From: Sulfurimonas marina
GTDB lineage: Bacteria > Campylobacterota > Campylobacteria > Campylobacterales > Sulfurimonadaceae
Assembly: GCF_014905095.1 (NCBI RefSeq)
Contig: NZ_CP041165.1
Coordinates: forward strand, 1,674,001 to 1,738,000
DNA: 64,000 nt
Direction: 5' to 3'
In this document: positions 28,529 to 36,833 of the stretch, one piece after another
Layout of the letters: each line of letters starts with the position of its first letter
How positions within the stretch are numbered: position 1 is the first letter of the stretch
The notes under the pieces: model-generated
What the model saw: only the letters and a program-made list of their open reading frames with translations
What the model was told of the DNA's origin: nothing
Database searches by the model: none
Made by a program: the position numbers and the translations under genes

Positions 28529-29590
28529 TTGATTTATTATTTACACCAATTTTTAGACATAAATATTCTCGGATATATCACTATCCGTGCAGGTATAGCG
28601 TTCTTTATCGCTCTTTTATTTACTCTTTTTTTAATGCCTAAGTTTATTAAATGGGCACAGAAAACATCTAGTGTTCAACCAATCAACGAGTGGGCTCCGG
28701 ACCGACATCAGGAAAAAGCCAAAACACCTACAATGGGTGGTATTGTTTTCATTGGTGCTACAGTATTTGCATCGCTTTTAACTATTAACTTTGAGAACCT
28801 TTTTGCTCTGGGTGCTATCCTTACACTTCTGCTTTTCTCACTTATAGGTTTTCAGGATGACTTTGCAAAGATCAAAAAAAGCGAGAACTTGGCAGGACTC
28901 AAAGCGCGTACAAAACTTGTTTTACAAATAACTTCTGCTTTAATTATCGCTGCATATCTCTGTTTCTTCGCAGGATTTAATACAGATTTTTATGTGCCTT
29001 TTGTTAAATCACCCCTCTTTGATATGGGTGTTTTTGCACTAGCTTTATGGGTATTGGTAATTGTTGCAACATCAAATGCGGTTAATCTGACTGACGGTCT
29101 TGACGGTCTTGCTACCGTTCCATCGATTGCGGCACTAAGCTCTTTTGCTATTATCCTTTATGCAACTGGTAATGCAGTAATCAGTGAATATCTTTTAATT
29201 CCAAACATCCCTGTCGGTGAAGTAAGCATTGTAGCAAGTGCGCTTATAGGTGCACTTGCAGGCTTTTTATGGTACAACTGCCATCCGGCAGAAGTGTTTA
29301 TGGGGGACAGCGGTTCACTTACAATCGGTGCATTTTTAGGCTACCTTGCAGTTATCTCAAAAAGTGAGATTTTACTGCTTCTTATCGGTTCTATTTTCGT
29401 TATCGAGACACTCTCTGTTATCTTACAGGTTGGAAGCTATAAACTCAGAAATAAAAGAGTCTTTTTAATGGCACCTATCCACCACCATTTCGAGATGAAA
29501 AACTGGGCTGAAAACAAGATCATTGTTCGTTTTTGGATCATAGCCATCCTCTCAAATATTCTTGCACTAATTACACTTAAAATCAGATGA
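28529..29590 (+). CDS. mraY: Phospho-N-acetylmuramoyl-pentapeptide transferase
   Basis: Makes lipid I in the inner membrane for peptidoglycan. Ten-helix protein of 353 residues with [10 protein letters not shown], the aspartates in [33 protein letters not shown] and the basic/His loop APIHHHFE. Start is TTG at 28529. Overlaps purN by four bases instead of being followed by murD, the common neighbour. Confidence 0.97.
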   Translation: MIYYLHQFLDINILGYITIRAGIAFFIALLFTLFLMPKFIKWAQKTSSVQPINEWAPDRHQEKAKTPTMGGIVFIGATVFASLLTINFENLFALGAILTLLLFSLIGFQDDFAKIKKSENLAGLKARTKLVLQITSALIIAAYLCFFAGFNTDFYVPFVKSPLFDMGVFALALWVLVIVATSNAVNLTDGLDGLATVPSIAALSSFAIILYATGNAVISEYLLIPNIPVGEVSIVASALIGALAGFLWYNCHPAEVFMGDSGSLTIGAFLGYLAVISKSEILLLLIGSIFVIETLSVILQVGSYKLRNKRVFLMAPIHHHFEMKNWAENKIIVRFWIIAILSNILALITLKIR

Positions 29591-30150
29591 CAAAAATTGC
29601 CATACTAGCCTCACACAACGGGAGTAACTTAGACCCGATCTACGAGGCTATACAAGAGAATAAACTTGATGCAGCCATCTCTTTGGTTATCTCAAACAAT
29701 ACAGATGCAAATGTTTTAAAAAAAGCACAAAAACTAGCTCTTAAAAACCATCTAATAAATGCAAAAACAGTAAACGATCCTGATCAAAGTATTTACGATC
29801 TCTGTTCTGAAAATGAGATCGATATGATCGTCTTGTCAGGGTATATGAAAAAACTATCATCTGCACTGACAAGAGATTTTAATATTATCAACTCTCACCC
29901 TTCCCTTTTACCAAAATACGGTGGTTCTGGGATGTATGGAAGATTTGTTCATGAAGCAGTGATCGCAAACAGTGAAACAAAAAGCGGCGTGAGTATTCAT
30001 TTTGTAAATGAAGAGTATGATGAAGGGAAGATTATTCTCCAAAAAGAGCTTCTCTTAACAAAAGATGAAACTCCAATTTCATTAGAAGCTCGTGTTAAAG
30101 AGCTGGAAAAACAAGCTATTGTGGAAGCTTTAGAGACATGTTTGAGATAA
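29587..30150 (+). CDS. purN: Phosphoribosylglycinamide formyltransferase
   Basis: Third step of purine synthesis, using 10-formyl-THF. 187 residues with [13 protein letters not shown] (GAR-binding loop), LSGYMKKLS, the catalytic Asn/His in [17 protein letters not shown], and the Asp region [16 protein letters not shown] overlaps the mraY stop (ATGA). Confidence 0.93.
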   Translation: MTKIAILASHNGSNLDPIYEAIQENKLDAAISLVISNNTDANVLKKAQKLALKNHLINAKTVNDPDQSIYDLCSENEIDMIVLSGYMKKLSSALTRDFNIINSHPSLLPKYGGSGMYGRFVHEAVIANSETKSGVSIHFVNEEYDEGKIILQKELLLTKDETPISLEARVKELEKQAIVEALETCLR

Positions 30151-30737
30151 GTGAATATATCGGTATTATCGCTTTTGCAATGAGTGGTTTTTTTGTCGGT
30201 GTGAAAAACAGGCTCGATCTTCTCGGCATACTTATCTCAACATTTTTAACAGCCCTCGGCGGCGGTGTAATTCGTGATGTGATCGTAGATCGTCCCCCTT
30301 TTACATTTACCCATACCTATCCGGCACTCACTATCTTGCTTGTGATGTTGGGACTTATCATATTTCAATACCACAAACGCAACTCTATTGAGAACAAACC
30401 GCTCTTTATACTGAGTGATTCCATAGGGCTTGTATCGTTTAGTATATCGGGAGCTATTATAGGTTTGGAAGCAGATTTCAATCTTACAGGCGTGATCGCA
30501 ACTTCATTTATCACTGCCGTGGGCGGAGGGATCGCAAGGGACGTAATCATTAATGAGATCCCTTTTGTGCTAAAAACAGGTTTTTACGGTACGATCGCCA
30601 TACTTATAGCACTTAGCGTATATCTTTTAGAGATGTTTTCACTGCTAAATCTGGTAACAACCACTGCACTATTTTTTCTCTTTTTAACGCTTCGACTGGT
30701 TGCTTTTTATAAAAAGTGGTCAATCCCTCTAATATAA
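30138..30737 (+). CDS. TRIC-type (UPF0126) membrane channel protein
   Basis: A 199-residue membrane protein of two similar halves, each with a glycine-rich signature: TALGGGVIRDVIVDRPPF near 37 and TAVGGGIARDVIINEIPF near 123. Prokaryotic members of this family form trimeric cation channels. About six to seven helices. Overlaps purN by 13 bases. Confidence 0.85.
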   Translation: MFEISEYIGIIAFAMSGFFVGVKNRLDLLGILISTFLTALGGGVIRDVIVDRPPFTFTHTYPALTILLVMLGLIIFQYHKRNSIENKPLFILSDSIGLVSFSISGAIIGLEADFNLTGVIATSFITAVGGGIARDVIINEIPFVLKTGFYGTIAILIALSVYLLEMFSLLNLVTTTALFFLFLTLRLVAFYKKWSIPLI

Positions 30738-30782
30738 GCTAACTTTCAGAACACAATAGATATACTTTCAGCCTTAAAAGAC

Positions 30783-30858
30783 GGCCTGTTAGCTCAGTCG
30801 GTAGAGCAAGTGACTGAAAATCACTGTGTCCTTGGTTCGATTCCGAGACAGGCCACCA
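30783..30858 (+). tRNA. tRNA-Phe (GAA), copy 1
   Basis: A 76-base cloverleaf with encoded CCA. Acceptor GGCCTGT/ACAGGCC, D stem GCTC/GAGC, anticodon stem AGTGA/TCACT with loop CTGAAAA (anticodon GAA), T loop TTCGATT. Followed 24 bases later by a second copy. Confidence 0.95.
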
Positions 30859-30882
30859 CTTCTTTTAAGTCTTTACAACAAT

Positions 30883-30958
30883 GGCCAATTAGCTCAGTCG
30901 GTAGAGCAAGTGACTGAAAATCACTGTGTCCTTGGTTCGATTCCGAGATTGGCCACCA
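30883..30958 (+). tRNA. tRNA-Phe (GAA), copy 2
   Basis: Identical to the first copy from the D arm through the T arm, including anticodon GAA and encoded CCA, but with acceptor stem GGCCAAT/ATTGGCC. The changes on both strands of the stem compensate, so the stem is kept. Confidence 0.95.
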
Positions 30959-30995
30959 TCCTTTCAACTTTTATTTTACAACTTTTTATCACCAA

Positions 30996-31460
30996 TTAAT
31001 CTTGAGTAGACTTCATTATTTCAAAAGCGTCAATAGGTTCTTCAAAAGCGATAAATAAAACACAAGACTCACCTTTTTCACAATACGCACGATGTGGATG
31101 TTTTGATGGTCCATAAGCATATGTTCCTGTTGTTAGTACTTCCTCATTTTGATTATCATACTTCACAGTCATTGTTCCAGATACAAGTACCATACGCTCT
31201 GCAGATGTATGCCAATGATACGGTATATCATATTCCGCAGGTACTTTAAAGAAAACATCTGTATTCTTTTTTGCAGGGTCGCCTTGTAAGACTGCAATTT
31301 TACACTCCTTTCCAAGAAATGCCGGACAAGGTCCCCATTGGAGCTCTGAACTGTCATGTTTATATGCTAAAGCAACTGCACTGTTCTCCTCAGCAAAACT
31401 AAATGTTGAAAATACCATTGTAATGAGAGTAATTACAATAAGGTTATCTATCTTAAACAT
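30996..31460 (-). CDS. Periplasmic cupin-domain protein
   Basis: A protein of about 154 residues with a signal peptide ending near SFA and a single cupin barrel containing YHWHTSAERMVLVSGTMTV and the second motif YGPSKHPHRAYCEKG; the histidines and Glu would bind a metal. Enzymatic role unknown; similar proteins are annotated as ChrR-like or generic cupins. Start ATG at 31460 has a strong AAAGGAGA site; an upstream in-frame start would place charged residues before the signal peptide and is unlikely. Convergent with the tRNA genes. Confidence 0.75.
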   Translation of the reverse strand: MFKIDNLIVITLITMVFSTFSFAEENSAVALAYKHDSSELQWGPCPAFLGKECKIAVLQGDPAKKNTDVFFKVPAEYDIPYHWHTSAERMVLVSGTMTVKYDNQNEEVLTTGTYAYGPSKHPHRAYCEKGESCVLFIAFEEPIDAFEIMKSTQD

Positions 31461-31592
31461 CTTGTCTCCTTTAAATGGAATCATAAGAGATCATTATAGA
31501 ACTCTATATACTTAACAAAAATTAACTATGGGATATACTAAAAAAGATTAAGGTGTATGAAAATTAATAAAACCAATTTAACAAACTTTCGA

Positions 31593-31598
31593 TATAAT
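31593..31598 (+). promoter_or_regulatory. -10 box of the tmRNA promoter
   Basis: TATAAT in an AT-rich context, 36 bases before the mature tmRNA 5' end, which leaves a short leader for RNase P removal. No clear -35, usual in this class. Confidence 0.5.
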
Positions 31599-31633
31599 TT
31601 CAAAATACTATCTAAACATAGTTCTACAATTAT

Positions 31634-32009
31634 GGGGCTGACCTGGTTTCGACGGGATTTGGTAGCTTTTAACTGCATGTCGGACTGAGCACTTCCGTTA
31701 CGCGGCTCATCTGCGAATAAACGCAAACAATACAAATTATCGCCCAGCTTTAGCAGTAGCTTAAGTTTTTAACCCCTCGCAAGAGGCGGGCTGCTTCACC
31801 TGTTGACTCTAGATAGGCAGGATTCGAAGTATAACCCTTATGTAGATATATCTTGGGTCTGTCTCAGCTCAAGAAGAACCTCCGAGGCTCGTCTTGTGTA
31901 GCTTTGCAAGTTGTGTGAAGCAGGATTAAATTAAACAACTTCTCTAAGCATGTAGACGTTAGGAGTAGCTGAGTTTCGGACTGCGGTTCGATTCCGCACA
32001 GCTCCACCA
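31634..32009 (+). ncRNA. ssrA: Transfer-messenger RNA
   Basis: Rescues stalled ribosomes. The 5' end GGGGCTGACCTGGTTTCGACGGG and the 3' end GGTTCGATTCCGCACAGCTCCACCA form the tRNA-like part. The tag frame starts with GCA at 31723 and reads ANNTNYRPALAVA, ending with TAA at 31762-31764, close to tags known in Sulfurimonas-type bacteria. One-piece (not permuted) form. Its last bases serve as the attachment site of the following island, which restores the 3' end on integration. Confidence 0.97.
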
Positions 32010-32010
32010 A
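31991..32010 (+). repeat. Left attachment repeat of the island (inside ssrA 3' end)
   Basis: ATTCCGCACAGCTCCACCAA, the last 19 bases of tmRNA plus one, is repeated exactly at 42866-42885. The flanking bases differ on both sides, so 20 bases is the full identity block. Position at the 3' end of ssrA next to an integrase is classic for P4-type elements. Confidence 0.92.
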
Positions 32011-32131
32011 CAAAAATTCTCATATATTCAAAAAACATTCAAAAAACCCATAAATATCGATACTTAAAACATTTTTCAATTTCCATAGTTATCTATACTT
32101 CTCTTTACTTCTCTGAAAAATGAGAGTATTA

Positions 32132-32180
32132 TTGTGTGTAGAGAATAAATTCTACTCTCTTTTAATTGGAGTTACACACA
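32132..32180. promoter_or_regulatory. Candidate integrase arm-type sites, left end
   Basis: TTGTGTGTA at 32132-32140 and the inverse GTTACACACA at 32171-32180, the latter ending at the integrase start codon. The same motif occurs in pairs at the other end of the island (42799-42819). Repeated short motifs at both ends are what arm-binding domains of P4-type integrases recognise; one covering the start codon would also allow autoregulation. Inference from repetition only. Confidence 0.4.
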
Positions 32181-33421
32181 TGATAAGAGCAGAAAATAAA
32201 CTTAATGATAAAGCGGTCAAATCAGCAAAGCCTGAAAATGCTACTTATAGTATTTCAGATGGTAAAGGTTTAACTTTACAAGTGCATCCCAATGGATCAA
32301 AGCTATGGCGTTTTCGTTATAGGATAGATGGAAAACAAAAAATGCTTTCTATGGGAAAGTATCCTGATGTTAGTTTAGCTGATGCACGTAGAAAGACACT
32401 TGAGGCTCGAACTATTGTAGCCGAGGGAAATGATCCTTCTCAAGTACGAAAGGACGTTAAACATCAAAAGAAAGCTATTAAAGAAGCTATAGAAAGAAAA
32501 ACTACACACTCTTTTGAATTTGTTGCCAATGAAATTCTAAACTCTCGTTTTGAGAGAGGAGAGATTACTGAAGTACATTACAAACGTACCTATAGAGCTT
32601 TTGAAAATGATGTTTACCCTTTTATTGGTAGTTTAGAAGTAGCAGAAATCACACCAAACCAGATTATGGATATTGTGGAACGGGTAGAAGAACGAGGAGC
32701 ACATGATAGTGCATATAAACTTTTTTATGCAATTAGTAAGATCTACAAAACTATCATAGCTAGAAGAAAATATGATGTCGAATTTTCTCCTACAGCATCG
32801 ATCAGTATCGGTGAACTTATAGGTGCTAAAACAAAAAAACACTATCCAACAATTACAGATCGTAAAGGTATCAAAGGTTTACTTTTAGCTATTGAGTCAT
32901 ATCAAGGTGATTACTCTACAAAAATGGCTTTACAAGTATTGCCTCATGTTTTCCTACGTTCATCAAACATTCGTCATGCTGAGTGGAATGAAATCGACTT
33001 TAACGATCGTTTATGGCGTATTCCAGCTTCCAAGATGAAAACCAAAGAAGAGTTTTTAATTCCACTATCAGATCAAGTATTCACGCTTCTTAAAGAGATA
33101 CACACATTTACAGGTCAAGAGCAATATGTTTTTCCGTCATATCGTTACAAAACTGCCCCGCTTTCAGATAACACTTTAATTGGTGCATTTCGTCGTATGG
33201 GCTACAGTAAAGAGGAATTTGTACCTCATAGTTTCCGTGCAATGTTTTCAACCATAGCACATGAGCAAGGAACTTTTAAACATGAAGTAATTGAAAAACA
33301 ATTAGCTCATAGTGTAGGTAACTCAGTTTCTCAAGCTTACAACCGTTCAGAATACTTACAAGATCGTAAGGAACTTATGCAGTGGTGGAGCGACTATCTT
33401 GAGGAGGTGAAAAATGGATAA
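32180..33421 (+). CDS. int: P4-type tyrosine site-specific integrase
   Basis: Inserts and excises the island at ssrA. The 413 residues have the DUF4102 arm-binding domain (5-95: LNDKAVKSAKPENATYSISD, LRW-like KLWRFRYRIDGK), a core-binding domain (110-215) and the catalytic domain with Arg260, Lys near 287, His350-x-x-Arg353, His377 and the nucleophile Tyr387 (QAYNRSEY). All catalytic residues are present, so it should be active. Start ATG 32180 gives a family-typical amino terminus and has TGGAG upstream; a longer frame from 32120 looks spurious. Overlaps the next gene by eight bases. Confidence 0.95.
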   Translation: MIRAENKLNDKAVKSAKPENATYSISDGKGLTLQVHPNGSKLWRFRYRIDGKQKMLSMGKYPDVSLADARRKTLEARTIVAEGNDPSQVRKDVKHQKKAIKEAIERKTTHSFEFVANEILNSRFERGEITEVHYKRTYRAFENDVYPFIGSLEVAEITPNQIMDIVERVEERGAHDSAYKLFYAISKIYKTIIARRKYDVEFSPTASISIGELIGAKTKKHYPTITDRKGIKGLLLAIESYQGDYSTKMALQVLPHVFLRSSNIRHAEWNEIDFNDRLWRIPASKMKTKEEFLIPLSDQVFTLLKEIHTFTGQEQYVFPSYRYKTAPLSDNTLIGAFRRMGYSKEEFVPHSFRAMFSTIAHEQGTFKHEVIEKQLAHSVGNSVSQAYNRSEYLQDRKELMQWWSDYLEEVKNG

Positions 33422-33890
33422 GGATTATATCAATAACTTTCAAGGTTCACCTGATTATGACCATATGAGTTTAGATGAATTTTTAACATTTCATAATGTT
33501 CCTGAATATCTAAACGAATATATGACAGACAAAAATTGTAAAAAATTGTCTACTCTATTTTTTGTTTCATCCATGATTTCTAACCATATAGCACATATTG
33601 CTATCGGGAACTATAGAGTAATTCATGATAAGGAGCAATTCAAGACTCCATATATAAATGCCCTCCAGACACTTAGAGAATTTAATAATTATTACGATGA
33701 AGATATACTGCTTGCATTGGAAAAAATAGAAGACATAATTCACTATAAAGCAATCTCTCTTAATAAACATAATGTACAAAATAAAAATAAATGGTTATCT
33801 GAACTTATAAATGCTGGATATACGAAAACTAAAGCTAAACAAATCATTATAGAATTGACTGATTATCATAAAAAAAATCTACAAGCATAG
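33414..33890 (+). CDS. Island protein of unknown function
   Basis: 158 residues, mainly helical, acidic first half (DYDHMSLDEFLTFHNVPEYLNEY), no motif recognised, no signal or membrane segment. It overlaps the integrase gene by eight bases with an AGGAGG-like site inside the integrase end, so it is made together with integrase and could be a directionality or regulatory factor. No homologue known to me. Confidence 0.55.
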   Translation: MDKDYINNFQGSPDYDHMSLDEFLTFHNVPEYLNEYMTDKNCKKLSTLFFVSSMISNHIAHIAIGNYRVIHDKEQFKTPYINALQTLREFNNYYDEDILLALEKIEDIIHYKAISLNKHNVQNKNKWLSELINAGYTKTKAKQIIIELTDYHKKNLQA

Positions 33891-33896
33891 ATCATA

Positions 33897-33934
33897 GAAT
33901 TCATCTTTCCATTAAATTTATGGAAAATAAATTC
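33897..33934 (+). terminator. Hairpin followed by T-run downstream of the integrase unit
   Basis: Arms GAATT/AATTC and TTTCCAT/ATGGAAA (33906-33912 and 33920-33926) form a long interrupted hairpin; 18 bases further a short AGCT..AGCT stem runs into eight Ts (33936-33954). It likely ends the integrase transcript before alpA. Confidence 0.45.
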
Positions 33935-33979
33935 AGCTATTAGAGCTTTTTTTTGCTTTAATTTCCTTATAAAAAATAT

Positions 33980-33999
33980 CTATAGTTCTCTATAGTTCT
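33980..33999 (+). repeat. Tandem 10-bp repeat before alpA
   Basis: CTATAGTTCT occurs twice in direct succession, ending just before the AAGGAG ribosome site of alpA. A likely operator for a small regulator, possibly AlpA itself. Similar CATAGTTA fragments occur near 32085 and 34271. Confidence 0.35.
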
Positions 34000-34011
34000 A
34001 AGGAGTTAAAC

Positions 34012-34224
34012 ATGGCAGACAGACTATTAAGATTGCCAGACGTACAAGAAAAGCTGGGAAATATGAGTATACCAGTAATTTATCGTTATATGGAACAAGG
34101 CATACTTCCCCGTCCCATTAAATTATCCACACGTATGGCAGTATGGAAAGAGTCATGGCTAGATGCCTTTATTGATTCTTTAGATAGTGGTCAAGAGTTA
34201 AAAAAGAACTTTGATGGACAATAG
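34012..34224 (+). CDS. AlpA-family transcriptional regulator
   Basis: 70 residues with a MerR-like winged HTH: LLRLPDVQEKLGNMSIPVIYRYMEQGILPRPIKLSTRMAVWKESWLDAFI, the AlpA signature. Such proteins switch integrase/excision genes in P4-type elements. AAGGAG precedes the ATG. A typical partner of the integrase in satellites. Confidence 0.85.
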   Translation: MADRLLRLPDVQEKLGNMSIPVIYRYMEQGILPRPIKLSTRMAVWKESWLDAFIDSLDSGQELKKNFDGQ

Positions 34225-34298
34225 AAGAACAATAATAAACTTATACAAAGAGTTCTAAATGATCTATTTCCATAGTTACACACATTTTTATACTCAAT

Positions 34299-34405
34299 CT
34301 GATATTTGCTTGAGCCCTGAATTTTCATCTATAATTCGGCTTCATACTCCCCTACCTCAATTTAAGCCTCAAAATCCTTTTCCTCAGGGTTCACTCAAAT
34401 ATCAG
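34299..34405. repeat. Pair of 22-bp inverted repeats upstream of the replication gene
   Basis: The 22 bases at 34299-34320 (starting CTGATATTTG, ending CCCTGA) match the reverse complement of 34384-34405 at 19 of 22 positions; the spacer is 63 bases and contains a TATAAT. A GTTACACACA motif lies just before at 34275-34284. The pair may be an operator for the promoter between the arms or part of a replication origin. This non-coding stretch (34225-34445) holds no other feature I can support. Confidence 0.5.
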
Positions 34406-34445
34406 CAAAATAGTATAAATCTATGTGTCTTAAGGGAGTCCTTTC

Positions 34446-35201
34446 ATGGGTGAACGAAATGGTTATAAATATACAAAAATACCAATGAAAGCCTTTAGAA
34501 AATTTCTTACAAAACCCTACTCTGATAGTGATGCATTTGTAGATTTTATGGCTGACTTTCAAACTGAGCAAGTGCGTTCAATCAATAGTTATAAATCAAA
34601 ATGGGGATGGGAAAGCAGATCTAAAGTACACAGAAGACTTCAAGAATTTAAGTATGAGGCTGAACAATTCAAAAACTCATGGAATTCTGAAACACTAAAT
34701 GAAACACTAAATGAAACACTTATATCCCCTAAAATAAGTATCAAATCAAGTGTAAGTGAAACACCTTTTGAAACACCAAATGAAACACATGAGAATAAAC
34801 CCTTAGAGAAAAAACTAAAAAGAATAACCCCTAGGGACTCTAAATCATATAAAAGCGATACAGTGTTACTTAAAGGAAATCGAGAACATATACCTGATGG
34901 AACTACAGTCCTAGAATCTCCAAAAGATGTACTCGGTCATCCAACTAGATCAGATGGAATTTTATTTGATGAAGTAAAAATAGATAGAGTCATCAAGAAA
35001 GATGGAAAATTAAAACGTCATCTACATTTTCATAACGGAAAAGATCATATCTATCTATTAAACATTGAAGATGCGAAGACAGCATACGACTATTACTATC
35101 ATCTTCAAAAAAAACAACAGCCTATCAATCTTTTATCAACAGTATCAAACTTAGCTAACAACAAACGAATAGACATCAAGGCAAGTAATGATACGTTTTA
35201 G
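34446..35201 (+). CDS. Probable replication-type DNA-binding protein with iterons in its gene
   Basis: 251 residues. The first 75 resemble the winged-helix start of phage/plasmid replication proteins (GYKYTKIPMKAFRKFL, SINSYKSKWGWESRSKVHRRLQEF); the middle has repeated NETL/SETP tetrapeptides (about 82-115), then a basic linker, and the C-terminal part (about 170-225) is a short mixed alpha/beta segment. The DNA coding the repeats carries six identical GAAACAC boxes (see separate entry). This arrangement recalls lambda O, where origin iterons lie inside the initiator gene. Replication function is inference; no helicase motif is present. Confidence 0.5.
   Translation: MGERNGYKYTKIPMKAFRKFLTKPYSDSDAFVDFMADFQTEQVRSINSYKSKWGWESRSKVHRRLQEFKYEAEQFKNSWNSETLNETLNETLISPKISIKSSVSETPFETPNETHENKPLEKKLKRITPRDSKSYKSDTVLLKGNREHIPDGTTVLESPKDVLGHPTRSDGILFDEVKIDRVIKKDGKLKRHLHFHNGKDHIYLLNIEDAKTAYDYYYHLQKKQQPINLLSTVSNLANNKRIDIKASNDTF
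34689..34788 (+). repeat. Six GAAACAC iterons, 12-bp period, inside the replication-type gene
   Basis: GAAACAC occurs at 34689, 34701, 34713 and again at 34758, 34770, 34782: two blocks of three, each with exact 12-base spacing, 45 bases apart. Around each core, TAAAT/CAAAT-type AT bases recur. The period is a multiple of three, so the protein also repeats (ETL, ETP), but identical codons in all six copies suggest selection at DNA level. Candidate origin iterons. Confidence 0.6.
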
Positions 35202-35245
35202 TCAAAAAATTGCTTCATGGACAAATATAGGCTAGGAGTTAAGTC

Positions 35246-35446
35246 ATGTTAACAATAAAGAATCAAGATTTTATAGACACTTATGTTGCAAGCAGAATAA
35301 CCAACTTATCCCAAGAGAGGATAAGACAGTTAGTCAGAGAGCGTAAGTTGTCGTCAGTTTGCCCAGTCTCAGGGGGAAAAATCTATGTCTGCAAGAAAGA
35401 TGTAGAAGTGATGATGACTATAAAAGAGAAAGACGAAAATCAATAA
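35246..35446 (+). CDS. Excisionase-like helix-turn-helix protein
   Basis: 66 residues with an HTH-17/excisionase-type fold: SRITNLSQERIRQLVRERKLSSVCPVSGGKIYVCKKDVE. Small, basic and typical of Xis or phage regulators. The next gene starts directly at its stop (TAAATG), so they are one transcription unit. Confidence 0.65.
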   Translation: MLTIKNQDFIDTYVASRITNLSQERIRQLVRERKLSSVCPVSGGKIYVCKKDVEVMMTIKEKDENQ

Positions 35447-35833
35447 ATGAAATTGTCTATTGGATTGTCTATCGAGACTAAAATGTCTATTGAAAACAAA
35501 TCTAATGAATTAATCGGTGAACACGAAGTTTCAAAGTGTTTTTATGTTGCTTGCATAGACAAAAATAGACAACAAAAAAGGAGGTTTTTTTTGAAAGTTA
35601 AAAAGAGAAATATTGATAGCTTTATTCCAGTAGATTACAATACAAGAGTAATTAATGAAGAATTAGAACCGATTGACATAAAAGACCTTGAATATGCAAT
35701 ACCCATCATTTATTTGGATTTAGAACCTATCTACTATGAAAGTTGTGAACTTAGAGCAATTCCAATGCTCTCTTTAGAGCTTGAAGAAGTAATAATAGAG
35801 CTAAAAACTATTCAGGAGGTACTGCATGAATAA
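35447..35833 (+). CDS. Island protein of unknown function
   Basis: 128 residues, no recognised domain. The amino-terminal half is mixed; the C-terminal half is very acidic with repeated xLDLEPIYYE/LSLELEEV strands. Its ATG abuts the previous stop. The region around 35575 (AAAAAAGGAGG followed by TTGAAAGTT) would also allow an internal start at 35591. Confidence 0.45.
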   Translation: MKLSIGLSIETKMSIENKSNELIGEHEVSKCFYVACIDKNRQQKRRFFLKVKKRNIDSFIPVDYNTRVINEELEPIDIKDLEYAIPIIYLDLEPIYYESCELRAIPMLSLELEEVIIELKTIQEVLHE

Positions 35834-35886
35834 CTAAACTAAAAATCAATATTCATCTACAAATTAAAAAGACATAGGAGACAAAA

Positions 35887-36414
35887 ATGTACGAACTAGA
35901 TTATAGTTATATTGAACATAGACCGCAGAATGCTATGGAAGCAATTGAAGCGAATACTAGACAGCAGATACAAGAAAAATATAATAAAGTAGATATTGAA
36001 ACACTCTACGAAGCGTATAGAGACTTAGTATCTATACTTGAAAGACAAATCTCTCATTTGAAACAAAAACAAGAGAATGTAAATAAATCTCTAAAAGCGT
36101 ATAAAACTGCTAAGAATAAATGGACTAAATTCCTACCTCAATTAGAAGCTTTACTTCAAGAACATAATATGGATATTCCTATCAGTATTCAGAATAAACA
36201 TCTTAACGGGAATACTATGATTGAAAAACTAAATAATTTAGAACCATCAGGTAGCATAATCATTGATGGAAGCATATTTCCCCGTAAACTTAATCAAAGT
36301 GAGCTAGACAATCCTAAAGAGGATATTTTTATTACACAAACTAAACTCACTGAACTCCAAAGCCTTATTGATAAAAAAGTAGAAATTTATCATAAATTAC
36401 TAGGGAATCAGTAG
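35887..36414 (+). CDS. Coiled-coil island protein, unknown function
   Basis: 175 residues with a central coiled coil (about 45-85, YEAYRDLVSILERQISHLKQKQENVNKSLK) and a second helix at the end. No catalytic motif, no signal peptide. ATAGGAGACAAAA before the ATG is a strong ribosome site. Fifteen bases before terS, so it may take part in packaging or capsid interference of a helper phage; that is only positional inference. Confidence 0.5.
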   Translation: MYELDYSYIEHRPQNAMEAIEANTRQQIQEKYNKVDIETLYEAYRDLVSILERQISHLKQKQENVNKSLKAYKTAKNKWTKFLPQLEALLQEHNMDIPISIQNKHLNGNTMIEKLNNLEPSGSIIIDGSIFPRKLNQSELDNPKEDIFITQTKLTELQSLIDKKVEIYHKLLGNQ

Positions 36415-36429
36415 GTTAAGAGTAGGACT

Positions 36430-36822
36430 ATGAATAAAGCACTTACGAAAATGCAACAAGATTTTGTAGAAGTATATGTAGTCACACGTAATGCCAAAAA
36501 ATCAGCGTTACAAGCTGGATACAGTCCTATTTTTGCAGAAAAAAAATCTTATAGCTTGTTAAATGACTCTAAAATTAAAACTGCTATAAAGGAAGCTGAA
36601 AAATACTACTTCTCTGAAAAATTTAAAAAGCTAAGTGTCCTAGCTACAGAGGAGCTGGAAAATATCTTAATCAATGGGGATAATAAAGAAAAGCTTCGAG
36701 CATCGGAAATTATTTTTAAATCTTCAGGACTTACCAACATGCTCATCACTCCAGAAGAAGATGATAAGCCAATTAAAATTACGGTTACATTACCACCTGA
36801 ACTAGAGGGTGATATAGGTTAA
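36430..36822 (+). CDS. Phage terminase small subunit
   Basis: DNA-recognition subunit of a packaging terminase. The 130 residues show the Terminase_2 pattern: LTKMQQDFVEVYVVTRNAKKSALQAGYSPIFAEKKSYSLLNDSKIKTAIKEAE, i.e. the DNA-binding HTH, then an oligomerisation helix and an acidic/beta tail (IKITVTLPPELEG). No large subunit follows. In satellites, a private small subunit redirects a helper phage's large subunit to package satellite DNA. Confidence 0.85.
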   Translation: MNKALTKMQQDFVEVYVVTRNAKKSALQAGYSPIFAEKKSYSLLNDSKIKTAIKEAEKYYFSEKFKKLSVLATEELENILINGDNKEKLRASEIIFKSSGLTNMLITPEEDDKPIKITVTLPPELEGDIG

Positions 36823-36833
36823 AAGGAGAAAAA

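Noticed and set aside
30783-30958. tRNA-Phe genes as the island's attachment site
   Set aside because: Neither tRNA end is repeated at the island borders; the repeat matches ssrA.
31538-31735. 65-codon open frame on the minus strand over the start of ssrA
   Set aside because: It lies across the tmRNA promoter and 5' domain, has no ribosome site and no protein-like composition.
32120-32179. Longer integrase start
   Set aside because: Adds MRVLLCVENKFYSLLIGVTH, unlike P4-type integrases, and covers candidate integrase sites; ATG 32180 fits the family.
34259-34453. 64-codon plus-strand frame before the replication gene
   Set aside because: It is made of the inverted repeat and spacer, lacks a ribosome site and overlaps the well-started next gene.
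34689-34788. CRISPR-like array
   Set aside because: Units are seven bases with five-base spacers inside a coding frame; no cas genes are in the window.
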